Positions 10,081 to 20,345 of a stretch of DNA of 64,000 nt are shown piece by piece. The notes below the pieces were generated by a model, which searched no databases, had not been told where the DNA came from, and was given only the letters and a program-made list of their open reading frames with translations. Each line of letters begins with the position of its first letter. The stretch's first letter is position 1. Both the position numbers and the translations under genes were made by a program. The stretch lies in contig OX595998.1 of NCBI GenBank assembly GCA_951394045.1, positions 558,001 to 622,000 of the forward strand. Direction: 5' to 3'. This DNA is from Nitzschia sp. DOCU1. Taxonomy: Eukaryota > Bacillariophyta > Bacillariophyceae > Bacillariales > Bacillariaceae.

Positions 10081-12241
10081 GTGTGTCCCAGAAATCGTTA
10101 ATTGGGACAGAAGCTTGCGTCCGGCCGGCTCGATCGCAAACTTCCGTCCCAAACAGCAATCACATGTGACAGAAGTTTGGGACAAATAACGTTATTTGCG
10201 TTCGAAGTCCCAAGTTGTGCCACAAATACAGCATGTAGAATTCTACGACATAAATTCTAGTAGGAACGGGAAGAACACTAAAACATAAGCCTAGCTACGT
10301 CATAGTCGGACATTCGCCAGCGTCATCAAAACGAGTCGGCAAGTCAAGCAAGGGCATGATTTTTTATGGATCTTTGGCTCCGATTGACCACCATGGCAGC
10401 AACTGAAACGAACAACAAACAAAGTGCGTCGCAAGCCAAAGTTATGATTCGGAAGATGAACAAGTCACTCTACTAACAACGTGGTCATTACCACTACCGT
10501 TAGTGCATGGTGGCGAGGGAAAGTCTCGTGATCAAAGAGGGACAACTACAGCAGCAGTCAACATGGCTGTCATCGCATGTGATGGATCCATTTTATGTTG
10601 GTCCCCATGGAAGGCATTTTCGAAAAGCGCCAAGCACCAACACAACAATCATCATAGAGTGCTTCTGTGCCCAGCACTCGTGGAACTGCTTTGACAAGAG
10701 TTTGAAGATTTGCCCCAGGGCAAAATTTCAGAGTTGGAGTCATCACTACCTCATCCGTGGGTCCTGGCTGGATGAAAAATTTAAGTGCTACAATCCTGCC
10801 AAACAAGAGTAGTTTGGATGCTCGTCATCACCGGTTGAATCCACAATCACGCCAAGTAAATCATTGCGAAGATGCGCTCAGACCCAGATTGCACGGCGGC
10901 AATGTGCACCAGTCTATCAAGCAACGCATTCAACAATCAAACAACAACAAAATCCAACAATCATTCTTTTCGAATTTCAAATGTGACTGGATTGATCTTT
11001 CGTTCTGGTAAAATGGTTACGGAATCAGGCTTTCACGGAATCTAATTTGGGTCAATTATTGGGGCGATGAAGCTGAATTTTGATGTGGATCATTTACCAA
11101 CCGGTGGGGATTGGCGACATGATACGGATTTGTGCCAGAAATTCAATTGCAGTAAGGCAGTTGCGGTGCAGGTTAGACCACGACAAAGCAGCGGCCAATA
11201 CCGACGCAAGGATTGGAAGGTTCGAGTTGACAGCGATGAAAACGAACTGTATGGCGGCTCTTCTTGTCAAGGGTGATACGGAAGCATCAAAGGACCGTAG
11301 CATCCACTACTCCGATGAATCGGGATGTGACGGTATGTACGAGTTCGGATTCTCAGTTTGCATCCAGAGGCCAGTCACCACTGCACAGCAAGAGTACTGT
11401 TTTGCAACATTGTGAGGCCCTCATTTATTGGTGGCACTAAGACGACCCGAAATGCCGCGCCACATTTTATGGTACGGTGATGCTGCCGGCGAAGACGATG
11501 ATGGAGACACGTTCGAGCCCAGTGGTTCCAGCTCGTCATCATTTGCCTATTATTCTTTGCCGTCGACGTATTTGGTGCAAGTGGGGAACGATGGCTCTGT
11601 GGTAGTCTACAAGGTCTGGTCTTCATCGCCGCAGTTGCAAGAATTGCCCCTGTCGACTCGGGCCCGGCTTGGCACTCGGCACAAATAACGGAAGTGATAG
11701 TAGATTGCCTTTCTTGCGACGAAATTGCTTTCAATTAAGTGACTTGTGTGCTAGACGACGGAGGCATTGCGATTCCACGCGTCGCCGCTTATACAGAGCA
11801 CCGCACAACACTGACATTTTATTCGACGATTTCTCGCTCTGTAGTTGATTTCATGAGTTGAATTTTTAACAGTAAATTACAATAGCGTTAGTGTCTATGG
11901 TGTTCAAGCCGCTTCGTCTACAATGGTCCGCAAGGTAGTTAATCGTAGAGGCCTCTTCGGCCGTGTTGTTATCGCCTGAACAAATTCACGGTCGATGTTG
12001 TCGAATATTTTATTCGACTGGTTCGAACTTCAAGTCGACTGGTTCGAACTTGACTAATTCGAACTCGACTTCAAGTCGACGAACCGAATGGTGATGTCGC
12101 ATCGAGACACACATTTCTGTCGCAAATTCGGCTTGTTTCTGGGACACCCATAAACGTCACTTTGGGACCTTGTGTTTGTGACACAGAATCGGCCGGCTCA
12201 AACGCAAATAACCGTCCCAAGTAGCGATTTCTGGGACACAC
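10081..12241. mobile_element. TA-flanked inverted-repeat element (2.16 kb), non-autonomous
   Basis: GTGTGTCCCAGAAATCG at 10081-10097 recurs as its exact reverse complement at 12225-12241. Both ends are flanked by TA (10079-10080 and 12242-12243). Similarity continues inward with mismatches, sharing TTGGGAC and CCGGCCG blocks. Both subterminal regions carry several TGGGAC/GTCCCA motifs. This fits a TA-target DNA transposon or large MITE. No transposase is recognisable inside. The interior holds only short open frames. One of them (11452-11688, plus) has a segment YLVQVGNDGSVVVYK weakly like a bulb-lectin strand and could be a captured exon. Confidence 0.5.
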
Positions 12242-12500
12242 TATTGACATGACCGATCGAGTCAAACGAACCATATGCGCGCACCCATCGGATAGGAAGG
12301 AGCGTCGATGACGCTCCGCACCAGGCAGGTACAGTCAGTACACTGCAGAAAAAATGTGGACGCAGCGGAGACCCGGACTCTCTCATCACTCCTCCCTCTC
12401 GTCGTCATACACATGTCGTCGCCAGGAAGAACATCTTTTTTTGGCATCACGTTTGTATCTCCTCATCCTCACCTTCAGATAAGTCATTGAATGATCAATC

Positions 12501-13817
12501 ATGGCAAATTTCCCTCCCTCCAGCCGCGAGCATCGTCCGGCAATTCCTGGAACTCCGATTGGCGGACCGCCGTCGTCGCAACGAAGCCAGCATGGTCCGC
12601 CCAATGGCGGCATACCGATAACGTGCAATCGCTGTCGCAGACCTCTCAGTACGACTGTATTTCTATGTGCATGCGACTGCGTATTTTGCGAAGGTAAGAC
12701 AATAGTTCATTTGTCTTGGCACGTCTTGCTTTCGCATCCTGCAAAACATGCTGAATTCCGTCGTACATCGCGCGCTACTCCATTTCTCAACCTCGCCCCC
12801 CTTCCGCCTTCATTCCAATACCTTTTAGATTGCACCTATAACCATTTCAATTCGAGTTCCAGCTGTCCCGTCTGCAAAAAGGTACTCTCCGAAAGCGATT
12901 TCGCCGAACTTGTGGTTGCCGACCCTTCTGCCACGGCGCAAGCTGGCACTCGGTCGTCTCAGTTCCAAGCGCTCTTCACCAAACAGAATAGCGCAAGTCG
13001 AATGCTGCCCTTTCAAGACCTATGCACTCGCATGCTCAGGCAACATGATGATGTTCGCGCAAGCAACAAGTTTCTTCTGAAACAATTCATGATGGAGAGT
13101 ACCAAGCAAGCCCAGCGGACCACGCAACTCCAGCGTGCATTTGATGCTCTCAAGTTGGAAAATACTAGTCTCAAGCAAAACTTCAACCAAGAAAAGATGA
13201 GGTTCGAGAAGGCCGTTGAGAATGCGAATCAGCAGATTGCAAAGTTGACCAAGAAGATTGAAGAGAAGGATCAGCAGCTCCATCAATTTCGGAAATTGCA
13301 TGATCGCATGACTCCCCAGTCGCAACAGCAAATGACTTCTCGCCGCGTCTCCCATGAAAGCAGCCACGGCAGCGATCTGCGTCACCCTCACCACGGAAAC
13401 GCCGACATGCTTCCTCCTGGATCCTCTCGCCAACAGACACGGCAGCCTCCTGCCCCGCCCTTTCAAGGGTTCATGATCCAAAAGGAAGCGCAGGAGCGCG
13501 CTCGCCTTCGTGCTCTGGAAGCGCCTCATCAGCGCACTCCCATTATCGGCCGCCCAAGCCACAATCCCTACCCGACACCTCGCTCCAGTGGCAGCCAAGG
13601 ATCGGAAAGTGGGGGGATTCGCGACTTTTCTTCGTCCTCGTCGGGTTATGCCATGACATCGGGAGGCAGTGGTGGTTGCAACCAGAACCCAAAACGTCGC
13701 GCCATGTCGCCCAGTCAAGCCTTTGCCAATACGCCTCCCGGAAGCTACAGCGTTTCTCGTGGTCCAAGCAACTACTTCCAGCAACAAGGTGGATATCCTG
13801 GCGGTGGCCATCGCTAG
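12501..13817 (+). CDS. RING-finger/coiled-coil protein, HEI10 (CCNB1IP1)-like E3 ligase
   Basis: The reading is two exons, 12501-12693 and 12829-13817, about 393 aa. The 135-nt intron has GTAAGA at its 5' end and TTTTAG at its 3' end. It is a multiple of three with no stop, so the unspliced frame also stays open. Splicing joins FCE to DCTYNHFN and completes an N-terminal RING: CNRC, then CACDCVFCEDC, then CPVC (about residues 41-78). A Cys replaces the usual His (CDC against the typical CGH). A coiled coil follows (about 140-230), then a Ser/Pro/Gly-rich tail with basic SP sites. RING plus coiled coil plus disordered tail is the layout of HEI10/ZIP3-type SUMO/ubiquitin ligases that control meiotic crossovers. 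The meiotic role is inference. The start is the first ATG in frame with the RING. Confidence 0.7.
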   Translation: MANFPPSSREHRPAIPGTPIGGPPSSQRSQHGPPNGGIPITCNRCRRPLSTTVFLCACDCVFCEGKTIVHLSWHVLLSHPAKHAEFRRTSRATPFLNLAPLPPSFQYLLDCTYNHFNSSSSCPVCKKVLSESDFAELVVADPSATAQAGTRSSQFQALFTKQNSASRMLPFQDLCTRMLRQHDDVRASNKFLLKQFMMESTKQAQRTTQLQRAFDALKLENTSLKQNFNQEKMRFEKAVENANQQIAKLTKKIEEKDQQLHQFRKLHDRMTPQSQQQMTSRRVSHESSHGSDLRHPHHGNADMLPPGSSRQQTRQPPAPPFQGFMIQKEAQERARLRALEAPHQRTPIIGRPSHNPYPTPRSSGSQGSESGGIRDFSSSSSGYAMTSGGSGGCNQNPKRRAMSPSQAFANTPPGSYSVSRGPSNYFQQQGGYPGGGHR

Positions 13818-14841
13818 CTTTTGTAGTAGACTGGTATGTTTGTCCTTCATTCGGCATTTCTTTCGTTGGATAACTTGCTTTCACGAGAACGGATATGGAC
13901 TTCCCAGCATGCCAGGAATCCAACCTTGAACGCAGACCCCTGTCCTTGTTGGACCATTGACCGTTGAATATCATCGATTTCGGACCCTTTCCTGCCGGCG
14001 GAATGGAAACATTGTTACTGTGGAATGGAATGCCTTTCAACGATTTTGCGGAGAGGGACAATGAATTGTCGCCTCCCAACAAGTAAATCGCAGCAGCACA
14101 TAGTAGTAGTTCTACTACGAGCAATTGTAGACCCTCGCTATCGCACCAAAAAAGATGGTTGATCCGTAGCATCCATTAGAAATTCGTGCTTGCACGTAAT
14201 ATGGGCAGTTCCTGTCACACGGGGCACAATTCCATTTCCATGGAGTAGGGGGAATGGTGCACCAGGGGTCAGCGGGGGGCATCTGAGTGTTTTCGGGGGA
14301 AATTGTCAGCGAATGCGTCGGCAGCCAAGCACACAACGAGAAGACTAACTTTTGGGCAAGGGCATAATACCGAATGGCCTCGCGGCGTTCGAGGAAGCCC
14401 AGCCTTCATTCAAAATTAGATAAGCCCTCGAGGCATATCTAAAGAAGAAGGCATCTCCCAACGCTGCAAAACTGCTCGATCGCTCGCGATCAATCGCGAG
14501 CAGTTTTGATCCATTTTGCCAATTTTTGACCGCCTCTATCTCCACCTGTAGCTAATACATTTCTAAGATGATTGTTGTTACGTTTGCGTCGTTTTGTTTT
14601 CTTTCTACTGATACCATTTATAGTATTTTTGAGGATATAGTTACTGAGATATAGGCGTTTTAAAAATGGCGCTCGAAAATATTCCCGAATTTGAGCACAT
14701 TTTAAAACATAGAGACCTACGTGATTACATCCTAAATAATACGGTATGAGGTATCGATAGAAAGATCTACAAAAGAAGCACACAGAACAACAAGAAGCAT
14801 TGCGATAAGTTGGATAGAAAGAAAGATACAGGGGTTCAAAG
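13818..14841. other. Intergenic, no gene seen
   Basis: Overlapping frames on the minus strand across 13543-14172 are shadows of the RING gene and its 3' region. The only structured item is the nested inverted repeat listed at 14468-14507. Confidence 0.4.
14468..14507. repeat. Nested perfect inverted repeat
   Basis: AAAACTGCTCG (14468-14478) pairs with CGAGCAGTTTT (14497-14507). Inside it CTCGCGAT and ATCGCGAG form a second perfect stem. The sequence could form a cruciform or RNA hairpin, or be a footprint of a mobile element; the function is unknown. Confidence 0.6.
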
Positions 14842-15496
14842 ATGGCCTTCTTCGCAAATTGTTTTTTTTTAAAACGAAGTCAGTTTGACAAGGGCACAGA
14901 CTCACAGGACGCAAATACTCGACCACTGTATCGTGTTGTACGCTCTGAGTATGTTCGTTTCAAGGAACGAAGCAATTCTAACTGGAGTGCAAAGCAGGGA
15001 AGGGACCTGCACTCCATCATGTCAATGATTATAAAGGAAGCAACAAGAACAAATCAGAACTTTGAGAAGCGAGCCATCATTATGATGACTTACTATGGAG
15101 TAGGTCGTGGTGGCGAGCCCAAGTTTCTACGGTATGACAACTGTGTGTGGGACACCAATTTTGAACATTTTGAAACCATGTGGCGTCAACTCAAGGTGTT
15201 GAAGAAGACACCCCTTACTTTTGGGAGCAATCCCCCGGATTCAGACTTGGAGACAGACCTCTACCATGCATTTGCTTGCTTTTTTGCAGCTGAGAATGGG
15301 CTGTATCGCTCGGAACGCGACGCACAAATTGCCAAATTCATGTTCCCCTCGTTGCATGCCATTTCTGATGCATCAGTTGCAACTCAAACGACCAAGTGGC
15401 TGCGTCAATATTGTGACCAATCATATCGCAAAAGCACTACAGCCAAAAGTCTGCGCATGGGGTCGTCCAACAATTTTCTTGCAATCAACAATCGTG
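14842..15496 (+). pseudogene. Tyrosine-recombinase-like (Crypton/DIRS-type) fragment
   Basis: An open frame of about 218 codons has a helical N-terminal region and then MTYYGVGRGGEPKFLRYDN (about residues 82-100), which resembles the box I Arg segment of tyrosine recombinases. Near residue 201 comes KSLRMGSS, in the place of the HxxR box II, with Lys instead of His. The expected C-terminus with the catalytic Tyr is missing. The frame runs into non-LTR element B at about 15496 and ends in unrelated codons at 15561. It is probably a truncated recombinase from a YR transposon or a captured domain. The assignment rests on two short motifs, so confidence is moderate. Confidence 0.45.
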
Positions 15497-17620
15497 ACAT
15501 CGAGGGAGTATCCGAATTTAAGAGCGTAGTTGATGACGGCAAGTCTGCAGTCGATGATTAGTTTGCAGTCCTGGGAGAACTTGACAAAAGCATTGGAACT
15601 CGGTTTGTTGTCGCGAGGTTCAAGCCCGCACGGTCGGCGGAGGGAGTGGTACATTCCCAGGTGGAGCTTGGATGGGCTCGTTGACGTCCTCTCTGGCCAA
15701 TTCTTGATTTTTGAGAGGAATTGCTCCTTCGTAAGTGTTGCCATTATCTTGTTTGCTGTCGTCCTGCGTTTGAGGTGCTGCAGGAAGAGCAGAGTAATAT
15801 TGTCCAGTTCCGCGCTCGCAAAGTTGCCTTCCAGGATGAGATCTGCGGTGTAACCGTCGCCTTTATATCCCAGATTCTCTTTCATGAACACGCTTGTGCA
15901 TGGGGTTCCTTCCGCCTGCCCAAAATGTTCCTGATTCCTTGATAAGAGAGCATCCTTGATTTCTGTAGGGACCGTTGTCGTCCTCCAATCATTGCATTGT
16001 TTTGGTGGCGTTCCTGGGATCCTAGGAAGCTCCAATCTATCTACACTGCCTGCCGCCGCATCCTGGGATCTCTTAATTTTGTTGTACACGCCGGACATTG
16101 CTTCGGACTGCTGTAGTCGTTTTATGATTGTCTCTGCCTTTTTGTTTTCCGCTGCTGCATATGCTTCAGCTTTGAGTCGTAGAAATTCCCGTCGTATCTC
16201 TCTCGCTTTTAGGCATATTTTCTTTAACGTTCGTTGGGCTGATTTCCGAAGACGGTTGATATCACGAGGGGATGGGATCGAATCAGTGAGGCGCCGTAGC
16301 GCTCTTTAATCGACTGTAGAACGTTCCGCATCTTAACTCTGTTACGACGGAAGCTGGATGCCTGGCTATAATAAAAACTTCGAGCCCATGCTTCTGCGAA
16401 CTCTGGACTCCAGTGACTGCGAGGGCGTAGTTTTGAAACCATCTTTTCTCCCTGAAGAGAGCCTCTAGTCAAATCGTTGTCGAATCGTTCGATGAACTCA
16501 TGGTCAGGCTGATCGAGATCCTGGATATATTGTAGCCGATTGGCCATGTTATGATCCCGTAGATATTTTGCTGTCTCTGTGACCCAATTGAGAACATCCT
16601 TCGGTTGTTTGGCGTCCATTCCTCTCCTATCGCGCGTGGGCATGAATGTAGTTTGGTTGCCGAACAATAGGATTGTGTCCATATCGGCCCACATTCTGCG
16701 ATGATCCGTGTTGAATCTAAGACCAAACTGGTCAAACCCGCAGTTCAACATTGCCTGTGCAACAGATTCAGTGCCTAGCATGTAGTCAATCCTTGTGGTT
16801 CCTCGGATATACGTATTGGGATGGTTGTTGACGCCATGACGTGCACTGATCAGGTCGAATAAATGCAGTTCGTCAATGAGGTCGTTCATCGCAGCTGTTG
16901 TTATTTCCTCATTAAAATCACCTCCGATGAGGAACTCGTCGGCTGGATATTTCTTGACGAATTCTTTCAGGTCCCGCTTGAAGGCGCTTCGGGGAGTGAT
17001 GCTTGGGTCATTAATCATTGCTTCCTGCTGTTGTGCGGCCGTGAATGATGTCGGATCGATGGTCCCGCCGCATACTTGGTAAATTGATACGACCCAGATT
17101 CCTTGGTGGTATCGTCGCAACCGTAGCGTGCTGCCGACCATCGGCCCATTGCATCTTTGAAAACACTATTGATTCTAGAACAGATGCCCCCCCCGATTGT
17201 AAGTAGGCTTGTGCCACCCGGTTTCTTGTCGTCAGCAGCTGGTTCTGGTGTTGCGAAGGTGATGATGAGAGACTCGGTTTTGATTGTTTTCCTTGTTGCT
17301 TGTTCAATGCGGAGACGAACGTGTTCCTTGGAGGTGTCTAAGTTCATTTCGGAGAAACCACCGACATCTACTTGTAGATCTTGCATCACGTAGCAAATTT
17401 GTTCCCACTTGGCTGATTCCTTCGTGCCGTGGATGTTGCAGAAATAAAACCGTGTGGTGCCATCCATTTTCTTTTCGAGTACATTGCCGAATGATTCGTT
17501 TTCTTTCCACAGCTGTTCATCGTTGTCGGAACCGTAGTCTTCTAGCCAGTCTTGGAGGTTTAAGTTTGTAGAAGAAGTACTGCCATCACTAATAATTGTG
17601 TCGTCATCAAATTCTATCAT
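15496..17620 (-). pseudogene. Element B ORF2: endonuclease plus linker, frameshifted, no RT
   Basis: ORF2 probably starts at MIEFDDDT (17618-17620). The EEP endonuclease is spread over two frames, changing at about 17095-17105: FYFCNIHGT and GGFSEMNLD upstream, then WVVSIYQVC, LIGGDFNEE, TRIDYMLG and FNTDHRRM. A second frameshift at about 16285-16305 moves into the linker frame, which continues as DSIPSPRDINRLRKS, then NQEHFGQAEG, and stops matching element A at INYALKFGYSLDV. All catalytic EN residues can be seen, but the gene cannot make the protein as it stands. Confidence 0.75.
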
Positions 17621-19038
17621 CTTCGTATTGCCGCTAGGGCGTGCTCGAAAATGCCTGAGCTGGCGTCGTTGCGTCCGCCACCTCTTGAGGTGGGTTGTCG
17701 TTGGCATAATCGAGTGGCTCGATTTCCCCGATAGTTAGGTGTTTCGAACTCGGTCTGATCCTCTGTTTCACCCATGGCTTCATCCTCTAAGTCTGCTTCG
17801 AGTGACCTTCCTGTCAAAGCCTCCGGTGTGGTCGTGATACACGTCCTCTTATTACTTTCTTGAGGTTTTTGACGTGCGTCCGGAGTGAAGTTTGGAGCCG
17901 TCGATCTTTCTGATTCAAGTTCCTGTAAGCGCATCAGAAGAACACGGTTTTCCTCTTTGATTCCCATGTTTTCATCCTTGATCTCGATCACCAGGTTTAA
18001 CAAGGCGTCAAGCCTATTGGTTATAGCAGAAATGTCGTGTCCTTGGGCCGTGGTGGTGGTGACGTTTGGCGGCGGACCGGGCTGTCTAGTACCAGCGGCT
18101 TCGGCGTAGGAGGCCCGATGTGAAGATCTTGATACGGCACCTGATGTGGCCGGCTCCTCTGGTTTGTTGAATTCGTCAGTGGTCGCGGCTTCTTCGTCTT
18201 CGCCCCAAATTGATTCCATGGCTTCCGTGATTATGCTCACGCTGTCGGCTGTGTTCGTACCGTCGCTCAATGAGTCCGCTTCGATTCTGCCACGTTTAGA
18301 GACGACGCAAGGCACGAAATTCATTCGTCGCATGTGAGTTGGCCATAATGACAATTCTCGTGCTACCGGATCATGAACCTGACGATGGATGTCGCCTTGA
18401 GATGAGACGTTTCCTTTTGCTGGTGCGACGTCGATTAGGAGTTTTCATTCACCTTCAGCTTGCACTAGTCCCGTCGGCAGAATATCATATACTCGTTTGA
18501 TTTTTGAAAGTTTCTCCTCACCCAGTTTGTGCATGACTTCTTTGGTGACTCCTGCGATTTTGATGACGTATAGATTCCGGAGGCATTTGTTGGTCGTCTT
18601 GACGCAACTGTCAAAGGACTTGGGATGATTTTTTCGCCAGTGGAACAGGATATATGCTCCATGCTGTTTCTTCCATTCTTTGGATTTGCTTGCGTTGGTC
18701 ATGATCTGATGTAGTACCCTTCGGTCAGGTTCATCACACCGGATCACATATGCTCTTGTGTACTTGTCCCACTGGTTATAGCTCTTGCTGCTTTCCGTCA
18801 TGGCTACTTTGGCTTTTTTCAGAACGAATTCAGGTAACGCCGTACCTTTTGGAGCGTATGCTGCGAGTTCTTTGCGCCAGGTCGACACCAGGTGTTTTGC
18901 AGGGACGTGCTCGACGTGCACGTTCGCAATGAATCCGATTTGTCGTTCTTCAACCTTTTCTTTACTGAACAAGTGCTCGCTAATGTACCAGATGTTTGTG
19001 GAATAATGGGTCCCCAGATTTGGGCATCTTCCTGACAA
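17617..19038 (-). pseudogene. Element B ORF1, one internal TGA
   Basis: Two open segments, 18445-19038 and 17617-18354, are in the same frame, separated only by a TGA at 18445-18447. Codons between them are open. The first segment (197 aa) is Lys/Trp-rich and globular. The second has an acidic region, a Ser/Thr/Pro-rich part and a short coiled coil (around IEIKDENMGIKEENRVLLMR). The ORF ends in TGA at 17617-17619, overlapping the ORF2 ATG at 17618-17620 as ATGA. No known fold is recognised; by position it is the element's RNA-binding ORF1 protein. The N-terminus is probably missing. Confidence 0.65.
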
Positions 19039-19083
19039 AGGAAACCTGCCCCGCGCCGCCCTTGCCTTATTGTTTTGCCTATC

Positions 19084-19165
19084 GTACTCTACTCTACTCT
19101 ACTCGACCCTACCCTACGCTACCCTACGCTACGCTACGCTACGCTACGCTACGCTACTATTCTAC
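19084..19165. repeat. Pentanucleotide microsatellite (TACTC/TACGC type)
   Basis: Runs of CTACT, CTACC and CTACG units fill the space between element B and the BFN gene. The sequence is in frame with an upstream extension of that gene's ORF, giving a low-complexity peptide that I do not regard as coding. Confidence 0.8.
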
Positions 19166-19181
19166 TCTATGCATCACGTTG

Positions 19182-20345
19182 ATGATGATGATGGTTTTGG
19201 CAAGATTGTTTCTTTCGGTTCTGGTTGTGTTCCCGCTTTCCGTTCTCCTGGTGGAGGAACGTCGAGCCTGTGCGGATGCCTTTGTCCTGCCGCCCCTCGT
19301 GGGCAAGAACATTAACAGACTGCAGCGATCGTCATCTCCGTCCCTGTTGCATTATAACAATGATGACATGGCGCAAAATAATGGCGATTTTGTGCTGGAG
19401 CGCATGGTGATCTCGGGTGTTTCCGTTTCTGCCGATCCGCCTGGCTTCTTCATCTTGCTGCAAGCCTCCAAAGGCACCTTGCCCCTGAGGGTGACCTCGG
19501 CGGTCGAAGACATGCATGCCACCACATCCCCCGAATCCTTGACTTGCATCCAGCTCCTGTCGGGCGTCGACATGGCCGGTGCCATTTTGCCGCCGGAAAC
19601 TTTGGCGAAATTGCTCGTGTTGGGTTGTGAATCCTTGCCGTTTTTGGCGTTGACAGAAGAACAACGACGACTGGTGCAACAAGTTCACGCAAGTTTGCAA
19701 CAAGCACAAGAAAAATATAATACTCCGGCAACAACTTCCTTGTCGTATGCAGACGCTCAGCCGTGGTTGCAATCTCGCATCATTCTTCCCCAAGTGACGT
19801 TGGATGAAGTCGTTTTGGAATACGGCCAAAAGAAATGGCAGTGCACTCTCAAATGCAATGTCAAGGGCATTGGACACATTCCTTTGCTAGCCACGCCAGA
19901 ATTGATTCAAGCCGTCAGTTACAATTACGACCCACTAACTTCAGAAATGTTCACTTGTTTGGCATTGGCATTGCGATACAAGGCTCCGATTGTAGTGAAA
20001 ACTTGGGGCCAAAAAATGCCGGACCTATACAACAAGCAAGACTTGACGACCAAGTTTCCGCAACGTACGACGGTAGGAAAATTACAAGAACGCTCCACAC
20101 GTGTCACACAAAACATTGAACGAGGCTTTGAAATTCACAAATTGACCAAAGCATTGGAAATCGCTCGAAAATTAGGCGATACAAAAGCAGAAGCTAAAAT
20201 TCGTCAAGCCTTGGATGATTATGATTCCTTTAAAGAATTGCCACTCATATCCACAACGCCGAACCCGACATCATCGATAGAAAAACAAGAACAAGAATCA
20301 GGGATTGATCTCAATGACGACAATGATCATATAGCCTTTCAATGA
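19182..20345 (+). CDS. BFN/DUF151 domain protein with UVR-like helix, probably plastid targeted
   Basis: I start at the first of four consecutive Met codons (19182), giving 387 aa, because the ORF upstream is microsatellite. The N-terminus has a hydrophobic signal segment (VLARLFLSVLVVFPLSVLLV) followed by CADAFVLPP, close to the ASAFAP-type cleavage motif of diatom plastid presequences. A bifunctional-nuclease-type (DUF151) region follows. It opens with VLERMVISGVSV...GFFILLQ...LPLRV, and its second half contains VVLEYGQKKWQCTL and MFTCLALALRYKAPIVV, where the family has SDAIALALR.gaPI. Around residues 314-350 a helical segment (KALEIARKLGDTKAEAKIRQAL) resembles UVR repeats, the order known from plant BBD proteins. 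Nuclease activity is family knowledge; localisation is inference. Confidence 0.6.
   Translation: MMMMVLARLFLSVLVVFPLSVLLVEERRACADAFVLPPLVGKNINRLQRSSSPSLLHYNNDDMAQNNGDFVLERMVISGVSVSADPPGFFILLQASKGTLPLRVTSAVEDMHATTSPESLTCIQLLSGVDMAGAILPPETLAKLLVLGCESLPFLALTEEQRRLVQQVHASLQQAQEKYNTPATTSLSYADAQPWLQSRIILPQVTLDEVVLEYGQKKWQCTLKCNVKGIGHIPLLATPELIQAVSYNYDPLTSEMFTCLALALRYKAPIVVKTWGQKMPDLYNKQDLTTKFPQRTTVGKLQERSTRVTQNIERGFEIHKLTKALEIARKLGDTKAEAKIRQALDDYDSFKELPLISTTPNPTSSIEKQEQESGIDLNDDNDHIAFQ

Larger units (their letters stand above)
15496..19040 (-). mobile_element. Non-LTR retrotransposon B, decayed, reverse transcriptase missing
   Basis: Reading the minus strand from about 19040 down gives ORF1, then an EEP endonuclease, then the EN-RT linker with NQEHFGQAEGTPC and ERTSTSPSKLHL, both with counterparts in element A. 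The homology ends abruptly at about 15496, where the tyrosine-recombinase fragment starts, so the RT and 3' end are absent. The 5' end of ORF1 is also lost near 19040. At least three disabling changes are present (see the two pseudogene entries). The element ends about 140 bp upstream of the BFN gene start. Confidence 0.8.

Noticed and set aside
10507..11734. Several short ORFs within the inverted-repeat element, including 11452-11688 with a weak lectin-like strand
   Set aside because: Too short and unconnected to call genes. The lectin resemblance rests on about 15 residues.
12000..12090. GGTTCGAA repeats that resemble a tRNA T-loop
   Set aside because: They are part of short TCGACTGGTTCGAACTT repeats with no cloverleaf around them.
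13020..13850. 276-codon minus-strand ORF opposite the RING gene
   Set aside because: Antisense shadow; the plus strand carries the RING and coiled coil.
18996..19181. Upstream extension of the BFN gene ORF
   Set aside because: The extension encodes microsatellite and leaves no signal peptide at the N-terminus. The Met run at 19182 is the better start.
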